In this document: one piece after another, positions 1 through 7,388 of the stretch
How positions within the stretch are numbered: position 1 is the stretch's first letter
How the letters are laid out: each line of letters begins with the position of its first letter
Origin: Candidimonas sp.
GTDB taxonomy: Bacteria; Pseudomonadota; Gammaproteobacteria; Burkholderiales; Burkholderiaceae_B
Assembly: GCA_004297945.1 (NCBI GenBank)
Contig: SCRC01000099.1
Location: 1-56,799, forward strand
Direction: 5' to 3'
Length of the DNA: 56,799 bases
Translations under genes and position numbers: made by a program
Notes under the pieces: generated by a model
The model's input: the letters and a program-made list of their open reading frames with translations, nothing else
Databases searched by the model: none
Told to the model about the DNA's origin: nothing

Positions 1-30
1 AAAAAGCCACCCCGAAGAGTGGCTTTTTTT
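1..30. terminator. Bidirectional intrinsic terminator
   Basis: AAAAAGCCAC and GTGGCTTTTT form a near-perfect stem around a short CCCGAAGA loop, with an A-run on the left and a T-run on the right. It can end transcription from either side, including the leftward porin transcript. Confidence 0.8.
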
Positions 31-113
31 ATACAGGCCCAAGGCCCGTATCAGCTCATGCGACAACCCGGCAAGCCGGGCTGTCTAGCGCATAGACAAG
101 CTATGCAATCCGA

Positions 114-1271
114 TTAGAACAGGTGACGGATACCAACGCCAACAGCGGTCGATTTCAGATCTTGCTGGAATGCAACGTTTTTAGCATACGATCCGTAGGC
201 GTACAGATTGGTACGTTTGGACAGACTGTACGTGTAACCCACGCTGAACGTGTTTTGCTTTTTCATGTCGCCTACATAACTATCCGGTGCGCTGCGCGGA
301 TCAGCCATTACCCAGCTACCGAACAAATTACCGTTGCCCACAGGAGCACTTAAGCCAACCATGTAGGAGTTAACTTTCAGACCAGGCAGGCCAGTAAAAG
401 TGGGCAATTCACCATATGCAAGCCCCTTGTCTGGACCAAAGGCATTGCCTGCGAACCAGCCATTGCGGGTTTGACCGAAGGCCAGGTGAACCTTAACCAC
501 TTCGAAATCGTAGACGCCGCCCAGATTCCACTCGCTGATGGTGGTGCTGGGGCCGCCAACAGTGGTAGTACCATCAATATTATGAGTCTTCATGTTGTCA
601 TACGACAGAGCAGCGGTGATCGGCCCATTGACATATCGTAGACCGGTAGTGATCACGCGACTGTTCTTATCGTTGGTATTACCGTTTGCAAGACCAGAGC
701 TACTGGTCCAGCTTTGACCACCTGACGCATTAAACGAATACCCAACGCCAAACTGGAATCCCGAGAAATTCGGGGTTTGGTACATCACCATGTTGTCGTA
801 GCGTGCAGTGTTAATCGAGCTAAATGCCGAATTGCCTGCCGCAGACTGAAGGAAGCCATCCACAAACGGATCTATCGCGTAGAAGTAGTTGGTAGCGATA
901 TTGATTTGACGGCCAAAGTCTAACTGACCCCAGCTGTCGCTGGCGAAACCGATGGTGGCTTGACGACCAAACAGACGACCGCCTTGTCCCGAGTTACCGG
1001 TACTGCTATCGAAACCGCTTTCCAATGTAAATACAGCGCGCAGGCCATTGCCCAGATCTTCAGCGCCTCTCAGGCCCCAGCGGCTGCCGTACTGCACACC
1101 ACTTAGCATGCCGAATTTGCTGGCTTTATAGTCAGCACCGTTAACAGTGCCTTTAATCTGGTTGTAGCCGATACCTGTATCGATAAGACCGTAGAGGGTA
1201 ACCGATGTTTCTGCTTGAGCAACGCTGGCAAAGCCAGCAATTAGAGCAGCAGCGAGCAGAGTCTTTTTCAT
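114..1271 (-). CDS. Trimeric outer-membrane porin (Burkholderiales general porin)
   Basis: The 385-residue protein starts with a clear signal peptide (MKKTLLAAALIAGFASVAQA, cleaved about residue 20) and continues as TSVTLYGLIDTG, the usual first strand of Burkholderiales diffusion porins. Alternating polar and aromatic strands run to a C-terminal phenylalanine (GIRHLF), the signal for outer-membrane insertion by the Bam complex. The length fits a 16-strand barrel. GGAG lies 9 bases before the ATG. The gene is monocistronic, with a terminator at the window edge and an AT-rich upstream region. The family is known; substrate preference cannot be read from sequence. Confidence 0.95.
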   Translation of the reverse strand: MKKTLLAAALIAGFASVAQAETSVTLYGLIDTGIGYNQIKGTVNGADYKASKFGMLSGVQYGSRWGLRGAEDLGNGLRAVFTLESGFDSSTGNSGQGGRLFGRQATIGFASDSWGQLDFGRQINIATNYFYAIDPFVDGFLQSAAGNSAFSSINTARYDNMVMYQTPNFSGFQFGVGYSFNASGGQSWTSSSGLANGNTNDKNSRVITTGLRYVNGPITAALSYDNMKTHNIDGTTTVGGPSTTISEWNLGGVYDFEVVKVHLAFGQTRNGWFAGNAFGPDKGLAYGELPTFTGLPGLKVNSYMVGLSAPVGNGNLFGSWVMADPRSAPDSYVGDMKKQNTFSVGYTYSLSKRTNLYAYGSYAKNVAFQQDLKSTAVGVGIRHLF

Positions 1272-1688
1272 GTAAGAAATCTCCGTAGATTTGAGTAACG
1301 AGAGCGGCGATCACTTAATACGTCCTGCCACTCTTTCTAACTCCGCGATGGGAAGTTGGTGCTATTGCATCAAAATTCGGGGCCGCTGGCTATTGTCCTG
1401 AGGGCAAAAGCTTAACTTTTCCTGATAATTGTTGGGTTGAAACAACAAACAGGCGTTTTAGCCGCAAAACGATAAGGGTTTACCCGCTGTTTTATGTGGT
1501 GAGGCAACCACAGTATTTTTTGCGTTCAAACGGTTTATTTAAATCTAGATTTATTCGAGATAAGCGAAATAATTATATGTTTCTATTTGAGTTTTCTTGG
1601 CTTTGATTTGGAGGTTTTATTCTTTGGCGGGCGGGATTTGAATGTGGGATTAGATGTGTTTTGCTGAGGCGGGATGGCTGAGGTTAGA
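1272..1688. other. AT-rich non-coding region upstream of porin
   Basis: About 420 bases without a convincing gene and visibly richer in A and T than the flanking genes. It must contain the leftward porin promoter and leader. I could not fix individual -35/-10 boxes with confidence. Confidence 0.5.
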
Positions 1689-1825
1689 TGGCACCCATAA
1701 GGGGTGCCGCTACATGACGTTAGATGGCCCCCACAAGGGGTGCCGCTACATCACGTTAGATGGCACCCACAAGGGGTGCCGCTACAGGGTGCCGCTACAG
1801 GGTGCCGCTGCAGGGCGCCGCTACA
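1689..1825. repeat. Tandem array of type-A palindromic repeats
   Basis: Three copies of the 26-base palindrome (stem GGCACCC/GGGTGCC around the loop, followed by GCTACA) start at 1689, 1725 and 1761. They are spaced exactly 36 bases apart because the linker TGACGTTAGA or a variant is repeated too. Then the 13-base half unit GGGTGCCGCTACA is repeated three times (1787, 1800, 1813) with small changes. Short ORFs across it are artefacts of the repeat. Confidence 0.85.
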
Positions 1826-1844
1826 TGCACCAATCGGAATGTTA

Positions 1845-1870
1845 TGTAGGGGCACCCCTTGTGGGTGCCA
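1845..1870. repeat. Type-A palindromic repeat, opposite orientation
   Basis: One further copy, TGTAGGGGCACCCCTTGTGG onward, inverted relative to the three tandem copies to its left. The cluster is therefore head-to-head overall. Confidence 0.85.
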
Positions 1871-1890
1871 TTCCCAGCCCCCTACAAAAA

Positions 1891-1922
1891 AAGCCCGCAG
1901 AAACTAATGTTCACGCGGGCTT
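1891..1922. terminator. Intrinsic terminator hairpin
   Basis: AAGCCCGC and GCGGGCTT pair around about 16 loop bases. A long A-run precedes it on the plus strand, so it would act leftward, ending the tRNA-Leu/secG transcript. Confidence 0.65.
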
Positions 1923-1955
1923 CTGAACGATCCGAAATTTTTTGAAACTTAAACC

Positions 1956-2040
1956 TGGTGCCGACGGCGAGACTCGAACTCGCACAGCTTTCGCCACTAC
2001 CCCCTCAAGATAGCGTGTCTACCAATTTCACCACGTCGGC
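1956..2040 (-). tRNA. tRNA-Leu (anticodon GAG)
   Basis: On the minus strand GCCGACG pairs with CGTCGGC, followed by discriminator A and an encoded CCA. The anticodon arm CTATC-TTGAGGG-GGTAG gives anticodon GAG, reading CUC/CUU. A long variable arm marks a class II tRNA, and the T arm GAGTTCGAGTCTC is canonical. It lies just downstream of secG, a place where Burkholderiales often carry a tRNA-Leu. Confidence 0.95.
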
Positions 2041-2387
2041 TTGATTCTGCTTGCAACATGCGCGCGTTATAGCGCGCAGCCTGCCGCAAAGAGGGGAATT
2101 CTAGCATGAAAATTAAACGTCCTGCGGGAGCATGCAGAGGCCTCTTTACCTCCAGGTTGGCACCTGCAAAGAGGGTGCCACAAGTATGAAGACATAGGCA
2201 TTCGGTCGCCGTCTATAAAGCGGTCGTTTTGTAGGCAATTCAGATCCCAAGGATGGAATAGGCATCGCACCTTCCTTTCATTTCCTCGTGCTTGGTAATG
2301 TGGATTAAGGGATTCCAAGCACTGCAGCAAGATAAATTGCAGGGGGCACGCAGTTATCGGCCGTTCAGACGCACGGCGCCCCGCAAA

Positions 2388-2918
2388 TTACTTGGATTGG
2401 GTCGAGCCGCTGGCTGGAGCAGCAGGTTTGGATTGATCGGCCGCCTTGGGAACAACGGGAACAGCAGGAACGGCGGGCGCGGTATTGCCCGACGCGGCAG
2501 GAGCAGGGGCGGCATTGCCTGTAGCTGAAGGCGCGGCTGTCGCCGCTTTGGCTGGCTCCGGAGCACCGCTACCCAGCGCCGACGGGACAGCTGAACCCGT
2601 GGCGGCAGGGGCTGGAACGACTGCTGTAGGCGCCTGCTTGAATCCCTGCATAAGGCCCCCACCCAATATCGACGAACCGGGGTGGTGTGCAATATAGGCC
2701 AAGGCCAACGTCGACGAGAAGAAAATAATGGCGGCCCATTTGGTGGCGCGCGACAGAAAGTTGGCCGCCCCGGTGGCTCCAAACAGGCTACCGGCCGAGC
2801 CACCTCCAAAGGTTGCGCCCATATCGGCGCCCTTACCTTGTTGCAGCAAGACCAGCACAATGATGGTTAGCGAGGAAATGACTTGAATCGTCAGAAAAGT
2901 GGGTGACAACCATTGCAT
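2388..2918 (-). CDS. secG: Protein translocase subunit SecG
   Basis: SecG is the accessory subunit of the SecYEG channel. The protein has two membrane spans (about residues 7-25 and 60-78) separated by the conserved QQGKGADMGATFGGG stretch (26-40). The C-terminal 80 residues are a low-complexity Ala/Pro/Ser tail that makes it 176 residues, longer than the 110 or so of E. coli SecG; such tails are common in this group. It starts 18 bases after the end of tpiA, suggesting a tpiA-secG operon, and tRNA-Leu follows. Confidence 0.95.
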   Translation of the reverse strand: MQWLSPTFLTIQVISSLTIIVLVLLQQGKGADMGATFGGGSAGSLFGATGAANFLSRATKWAAIIFFSSTLALAYIAHHPGSSILGGGLMQGFKQAPTAVVPAPAATGSAVPSALGSGAPEPAKAATAAPSATGNAAPAPAASGNTAPAVPAVPVVPKAADQSKPAAPASGSTQSK

Positions 2919-2935
2919 GAAAAAAACTCCGAAGC

Positions 2936-3685
2936 CTATGCGGCTGCAATACGTAAAAATTCTTGCGCTACAAGCGACGCGCCGCCCACCAGGGCGCCGT
3001 CAATATCGTTCATGGCAAACAAACTGGCGGCGTTAGACGCCTTGACGCTACCGCCATATAAAATCTGGACTTGCTGGGCGCCCGCCTGTGCCAAGCTGGC
3101 GCGTATGAACGCATGCACATTCTGAGCTTGCTCCGGCGTGGCGCTGCGCCCCGTGCCTATGGCCCATATCGGCTCGTACGCCAGCACCATTTTAGCAAGC
3201 GACGCGGCCCCTTGCGCCAACACGGGAGCCAACTGACGCGCAATCACGGCATGCGTTTGCCCCGCCTCGTGTTCAGCCGACGTTTCGCCTACGCATACTA
3301 CCGGTGAAAGGCCCGCGCCAAGTGCCGCCTGTGCTTTGTCGGCCACTTGCTGATCGGTCTCGCCATGCAAGGTGCGGCGCTCGGAATGCCCGGCCAATAC
3401 CCAGCAACAGCCGAAATCAGCCAGCATGGTGGCGGATACGTCGCCCGTAAACGCGCCCTGCGCCTGGTCGCTGACATCTTGTGCGCCCCAGGAAATCGGG
3501 CTGCCCGCCAGCGCCACGCTGGCCTGCGCCAAATAAGGAAACGGCACGCAGACGGCCATTGCGCTACCGGCCACATCGCCCGCGCCCGCTCGCAAATCCG
3601 CCAGCAAGCTGGCATTGGCCGCCAGGCTGCCGTGCATTTTCCAGTTGCCCATCACCAGGCGCGACCGAGATTGATTGGTAGTCAT
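2936..3685 (-). CDS. tpiA: Triosephosphate isomerase
   Basis: Interconverts dihydroxyacetone phosphate and glyceraldehyde 3-phosphate in glycolysis and gluconeogenesis. The substrate lysine lies in GNWKMHG (residues 14-20), the catalytic histidine in AGHSERR, the catalytic glutamate in AYEPIWAIGTG, and the phosphate-binding YGGSVKASN comes near the end. The 249 residues are the normal length. It sits directly upstream of secG with a short gap, as in other Burkholderiales. Confidence 0.97.
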   Translation of the reverse strand: MTTNQSRSRLVMGNWKMHGSLAANASLLADLRAGAGDVAGSAMAVCVPFPYLAQASVALAGSPISWGAQDVSDQAQGAFTGDVSATMLADFGCCWVLAGHSERRTLHGETDQQVADKAQAALGAGLSPVVCVGETSAEHEAGQTHAVIARQLAPVLAQGAASLAKMVLAYEPIWAIGTGRSATPEQAQNVHAFIRASLAQAGAQQVQILYGGSVKASNAASLFAMNDIDGALVGGASLVAQEFLRIAAA

Positions 3686-3843
3686 GTTGTTCTAAAGCAC
3701 CGGCTGGGTATATCACCGGTAAAAAATGGGGTAAACCCAGCATTGTATAGTGCGAGGGGCTTGATTGCCTAATTTTAGTTTTTTTCCAAGTTTGTAGATG
3801 CCGTCTTGCTTGCCAAGGATTTTGGCAGCCACGAGGGCTGCCA

Positions 3844-3958
3844 TTTTCTTAAACAGGCTGACCCGTTTTTTCTTAAACAGGCTGACCCGTTTTTTCTTAA
3901 ACAGGCTGGCCCGTTAAAACAGCCTGACCCGTCAAGACAGGCTATCAAGACAGGCTAA
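3844..3958. repeat. 24-base tandem repeat at the 3' end of the quinone oxidoreductase gene
   Basis: The unit TCTTAAACAGGCTGACCCG plus a T-run recurs at 3847, 3871 and 3895 with period 24. It then decays into shorter AACAGCCTGACCCGT and AGACAGGCT copies that run up to the stop codon at 3955. No coding potential was seen. Confidence 0.8.
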
Positions 3959-4932
3959 ACCGTCAAAACAATCTTGCCGATTTGTTCCCCGGCTTCCATC
4001 ATGGCATGGGCATCGCACGCCTTGGCTAGCGGAAAGGTGGCATGCACAATGGGTTTGATTTTCTTGGCGGCAAGCAGAGGCCAAACGTGCTGCTTGAGCG
4101 ATTGCGCAATGGCCGCCTTGAAATCGACAGGGCGCGGGCGCAGGGTTGAGCCGGTAACCGTCAGACGACGCCGCAGCACCTGTCCGCAATCGATAGCGGC
4201 CTTCGAGCCCCCCAGCAAGGCGATAATCACAATGCGGCCATCGTCAGCCAGGCAGCGCAGGTTACGATTGATGTACTCGCCGGCCACCATGTCCAGCACC
4301 ACATCCACCCCTTTGCCGTCGGTCGCCTTTTTAATTTCCTCGACATAATCCTGGCTGCGGTAATTGATACCCATGGCAGCGCCTAAGGTTTCAACAGCAC
4401 GCGCACGTTCGTCGCTGCCTACGGTGGCATAGACGGTGTTGCCCATGGCCGCAGCCAGCTGGATGGCTGTCGTGCCAATGCCGCTGGCGCCTCCGTGCAC
4501 CAACAGGCTTTCGCCCGCCGACAGTCGGCCGCGATCAAACACGTTGCTCCACACAGTGAAATAGGTTTCGGGCAACGCCGCAGCCTCGATTTCGCTCAAG
4601 CCCGCCGGGATCGGCAGGCATTGTGCAGCCGGCGCAACGCAATATTCGGCATAACCGCCACCAGCGACCAGCGCACACACATGATCACCCTGCTTGAACC
4701 CGCCCGAAACCGCGTCGCCGCCCACGATTTCCCCGGCTATTTCCAGGCCTGGCAAATCGGATGCCCCCGGCGGCGGCGCATAGCTGCCCTTACGTTGAAA
4801 AACATCGGGGCGATTAATGCCGGCCGCAGACACCTTGATAAGAACCTCGCCGGCCTTGGGCTCAGGCATGGGGCGATCCGTCAGTACCAGAACCTCAGGA
4901 CCACCCGGCTGCACAATTTCCACAGCTTTCAT
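3955..4932 (-). CDS. NAD(P)H quinone oxidoreductase (zeta-crystallin/PIG3 type)
   Basis: A medium-chain dehydrogenase/reductase of 325 residues: GroES-like N-terminal domain (GEVLIKVSAAGINRPDVFQR), then a Rossmann domain with HGGASGIGTTAIQLA and VLDMVAGEYINRN. The catalytic zinc ligands of alcohol dehydrogenases are missing, as in quinone oxidoreductases. I chose the ATG at 4932 (MKAVEIVQPGG) because AAGGAG precedes it by 5 bases; an in-frame start 7 codons upstream lacks this. It probably performs one- or two-electron reduction of quinones or enones with NADPH; the exact substrate is unknown. It lies upstream of tpiA-secG. Confidence 0.9.
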   Translation of the reverse strand: MKAVEIVQPGGPEVLVLTDRPMPEPKAGEVLIKVSAAGINRPDVFQRKGSYAPPPGASDLPGLEIAGEIVGGDAVSGGFKQGDHVCALVAGGGYAEYCVAPAAQCLPIPAGLSEIEAAALPETYFTVWSNVFDRGRLSAGESLLVHGGASGIGTTAIQLAAAMGNTVYATVGSDERARAVETLGAAMGINYRSQDYVEEIKKATDGKGVDVVLDMVAGEYINRNLRCLADDGRIVIIALLGGSKAAIDCGQVLRRRLTVTGSTLRPRPVDFKAAIAQSLKQHVWPLLAAKKIKPIVHATFPLAKACDAHAMMEAGEQIGKIVLTV

Positions 4933-5161
4933 AACGTCTCCTTGCACGCACAATCGAATGCCGCATTATCGCCTATGCAAGAAATTTTATGCTTTCGAGG
5001 CCAGATCGCCGGTCGCGCCCGGTCTCCCGCCCAGACCCGGGCCATGGCAAAAAAGCCTGCGACCCCACAAACTCTCGCACATAGGCTAAACTGGCGGCCT
5101 TTCCAAAGAACGGTTTTCATGCAGCGGCCGAGCCTTGCGAAAAACCATAGTCAGATCATAC

Positions 5162-5251
5162 GGAAGCGTGCCAGAGCGGTTGAATGGACTGGTCTTGAAA
5201 ACCAGCGACGGGGCAACCCGTCCGTGAGTTCGAATCTCACCGCTTCCGCCA
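5162..5251 (+). tRNA. tRNA-Ser (anticodon TGA)
   Basis: GGAAGCG pairs with CGCTTCC, then G and an encoded CCA. The anticodon arm CTGGT-CTTGAAA-ACCAG gives TGA, reading UCA codons. A long variable arm (GACGGGGCAACCCGTCC) is typical of serine tRNAs. Confidence 0.96.
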
Positions 5252-5279
5252 TAAAAAAAATGACTACCCGTCGCTTAGG

Positions 5280-5298
5280 GCCACCCCTTGTGGGTGGC
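5280..5298. repeat. Palindromic repeat, type E stem
   Basis: GCCACCC and GGGTGGC pair perfectly around the CTTGT loop. Two bases differ from type A but in matching positions, so the stem is kept. The upstream flank TACCCGTCGCTT is shared with the copy at 7210. Confidence 0.7.
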
Positions 5299-5344
5299 AT
5301 GCATCTTTGGGCCGATTCGTGTTTTATGCCATAATCTGCCCCGC

Positions 5345-5430
5345 GCACCCATGGCGGAATTGGTAGACGCAAGAGACTTAAAATCTCTCGATCACTGATC
5401 GTGCCGGTTCGATTCCGGCTGGGTGCACCA
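5345..5430 (+). tRNA. tRNA-Leu (anticodon TAA)
   Basis: GCACCCA pairs with TGGGTGC, then A and an encoded CCA. The anticodon arm AGAGA-CTTAAAA-TCTCT gives TAA for UUA codons. A long variable arm marks a class II tRNA. It ends 43 bases before the tsdB start. Confidence 0.96.
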
Positions 5431-5473
5431 ACTGATCAAATGTGGATCTAACCACATACAGGAGACGACAACC

Positions 5474-6190
5474 ATGGCGCGCCACGCGTACTTTCGCCGC
5501 TACTTGATCGCTGGTCTTTTCTCCGGAGGGCTTCCTGTCCTGATGTCTCAGGCCTGGGCGGCTACGATTACCGAGCAAGGCAAAACTATCGCCGCTACGG
5601 GCAGTGCCGGGGTTCTCGCCTGTGCCTCTTGCCATGGAGCTCAAGGCGAAGGGGTGGCCGCCGCAGGCTTTCCGTACCTGGCGGGACAAGGCGAGGCGTA
5701 CCTGGCCCTGCAGCTACAGAACTTTGCCAAAGGGGAACGGAGCAATCCGATCATGACGCCTATTGCCAAAGCGATGAATTCCGACCAGATAAAGGCGGTC
5801 ACGGCCTATTATTCACAACTACCCGCAGCATTCGACAAAAAAGCGTTAAGCGCCCACGTAGACACCTATCCCAGGAAAGATGCGCTGGGTGCGTGGCTGG
5901 CCAATCGGGGCGACTGGAAGCACGACATCCCTGCCTGCGTGCAATGCCACGGGCCCGGAGGGGTGGGGGTCGGCGAAACTTTCCCTGCGCTGGCCGGCTT
6001 GTCGGCCAAATACATTCATGAGCAGTTGCTCGCCTGGAAAGAAAAGAAACGCGCGCCAGGCCCATTAGCATTGATGGGGGCTATTGCAGCCCGGATGAAT
6101 GGCGCGCAAATGACGGCGGTTGCCGATTATTTTGCCACATTACCGGCCTCGGTATCGGGCTCTTCGGCACACAAGCAAGGAGCAAAATGA
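5474..6190 (+). CDS. tsdB: Diheme cytochrome c, probable thiosulfate dehydrogenase electron acceptor TsdB
   Basis: A secreted 238-residue protein with a signal peptide ending near QAWA (about residue 29) and two class I heme sites, CASCH (50-54) and CVQCH (155-159), in two similar halves as in cytochromes c4. The ATG at 5474 is preceded by GGAG; earlier in-frame sequence runs into the tRNA. Its TGA overlaps the next ATG (ATGA), so the two genes are translationally coupled. TsdB is known as the periplasmic diheme partner accepting electrons from TsdA. The assignment depends mainly on this neighbour; a free cytochrome c4-like carrier is the alternative. Confidence 0.8.
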   Translation: MARHAYFRRYLIAGLFSGGLPVLMSQAWAATITEQGKTIAATGSAGVLACASCHGAQGEGVAAAGFPYLAGQGEAYLALQLQNFAKGERSNPIMTPIAKAMNSDQIKAVTAYYSQLPAAFDKKALSAHVDTYPRKDALGAWLANRGDWKHDIPACVQCHGPGGVGVGETFPALAGLSAKYIHEQLLAWKEKKRAPGPLALMGAIAARMNGAQMTAVADYFATLPASVSGSSAHKQGAK

Positions 6191-7164
6191 TGCATCCGAC
6201 ACTCATACGTTTTGTTCAAGGCACGATCACTGTTTCAGCGCTCGGCCTGGCTAGCCCCGTCCTGGCACAAACGACCACCATAGCGACCCACAGCAGCACA
6301 GACGCTTCAAAAGCGGCTGTCGGCCCCGCATTCACGCCTCCAAACGCAGACGCCATTCCTGATAATGATTTCGGCAAAGAAGTGAAAAAAGGGCAGGATA
6401 TCTTTCTGAAAACAGGCGAGAATGCGGCAAATTTTGTGGGCAACACAATGAACTGCGTTAGTTGCCACATGGACGCGGGCCGGCGTAAAAACGCCGCGCC
6501 GTTATGGGCAGCCTATGTTCTGTACCCGGCCTATCGATCGAAGAACGGGCACGTCAATACCTTGGCCGAGCGTCTTCAAGGCTGCTTCCGATTCAGTATG
6601 AATGGCGCCAAGCCTGCCGCCGACAGCCCCACCATTGTAGCCTTGGAAAGCTATATGTACTGGCTTGCCAAAGGCGCGCCTACCGGGGTCAAACTCGAGG
6701 GCCAAGGGTTTGCACGCCTGCCCAAGCCACCTCAAAAAGCCGACTATACGCGCGGCCAACAGGTATTTCAGCAAAACTGTGCTTTATGCCACGGCGCCGA
6801 AGGCGCGGGACAAAGCGTGAATGGCAAAATGGTGTTCCCCGCTCTTTGGGGCGACGAATCCTACAACTGGGGCGCAGGCATGCACAGCGTCTCCACTGCA
6901 GCGGCTTTTATCAAAGCCAATATGCCATTGAGCAAAGGCAACACGCTAAGCGACCAACAAGCCTGGGATGTGGCCTATTACATGAATAGCCACGAAAGGC
7001 CTCAGGATCCTCGCTTTAACGGCTCGATCGCAGAAACCCGAAAAAAATTCCATGACTCCGCCGCAGACATGTACGGTCAAACCGTTAATGGCAAGGTGCT
7101 CGGCGCCCATTCTACGCCGGCAGGCGGCAGGCTACGCGTCGACGCAAAGGTATCGATGAAATAA
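6187..7164 (+). CDS. tsdA: Thiosulfate dehydrogenase (tetrathionate-forming) TsdA
   Basis: A secreted diheme cytochrome of 325 residues. After a signal peptide (cleavage near VLAQ, residue 28) come the first heme site CVSCH (90-94), then NTLAERLQGCFRFSMNG (124-140), and the second site CALCH (198-202). The GCF.RSMNG-like motif carries the cysteine (133 here) that ligates the active-site heme in TsdA enzymes. Met246 in ANMPLS is a candidate ligand of heme 2. TsdA couples two thiosulfate molecules to tetrathionate in the periplasm and passes electrons to TsdB and the respiratory chain. The family assignment is strong; the physiological direction is not readable. Confidence 0.85.
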   Translation: MMHPTLIRFVQGTITVSALGLASPVLAQTTTIATHSSTDASKAAVGPAFTPPNADAIPDNDFGKEVKKGQDIFLKTGENAANFVGNTMNCVSCHMDAGRRKNAAPLWAAYVLYPAYRSKNGHVNTLAERLQGCFRFSMNGAKPAADSPTIVALESYMYWLAKGAPTGVKLEGQGFARLPKPPQKADYTRGQQVFQQNCALCHGAEGAGQSVNGKMVFPALWGDESYNWGAGMHSVSTAAAFIKANMPLSKGNTLSDQQAWDVAYYMNSHERPQDPRFNGSIAETRKKFHDSAADMYGQTVNGKVLGAHSTPAGGRLRVDAKVSMK

Positions 7165-7209
7165 CACGCTCACGACAAGGGGGGCCGCTGAAATTACATA
7201 CCCGTCGCT

Positions 7210-7235
7210 TGTAGCGGCACCCCTTGTGGGTGCCA
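7210..7235. repeat. Type-A palindromic repeat
   Basis: TGTAGC, stem GGCACCC, loop CTTGT, stem GGGTGCC, A. It lies 45 bases after tsdA in the convergent gap to pnp. Confidence 0.85.
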
Positions 7236-7270
7236 TAATCAACGATGCGCAAGACCCTATATGGCATCGA

Positions 7271-7296
7271 TGACAGGCACAAGGCCTGTCGCTACA
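7271..7296. repeat. Palindromic repeat, type D stem
   Basis: Read on the minus strand it is TGTAGC, GACAGGC, CTTGT, GCCTGTC, A: the same architecture as type A with a different but fully paired stem. A second type-D copy lies at 49943. It faces the type-A copy at 7210. Confidence 0.75.
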
Positions 7297-7334
7297 AAAC
7301 CTGCCCCTACAAAAAATCCTTCTACAAAATTCTC

Positions 7335-7366
7335 AAAAAAAACGGCATCCGAAGATGCCGTTTTTC
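7335..7366. terminator. Bidirectional intrinsic terminator between tsdA and pnp
   Basis: AAAAAACGGCATC and GATGCCGTTTTT pair around CGAA, with A- and T-runs on both sides. It can serve both the rightward tsdBA and the leftward rpsO-pnp transcripts. Confidence 0.85.
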
Positions 7367-7388
7367 AATCAAACGCTGATCATGTTGA

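Noticed and set aside
1689..1870. CRISPR array
   Set aside because: Units are palindromic with a repeated, not unique, linker; no cas genes occur in the window.
1654..1926. Short frames that translate the repeat cluster
   Set aside because: They consist of the translated palindromic repeat (GTHKGCRY units) and have no independent coding evidence.
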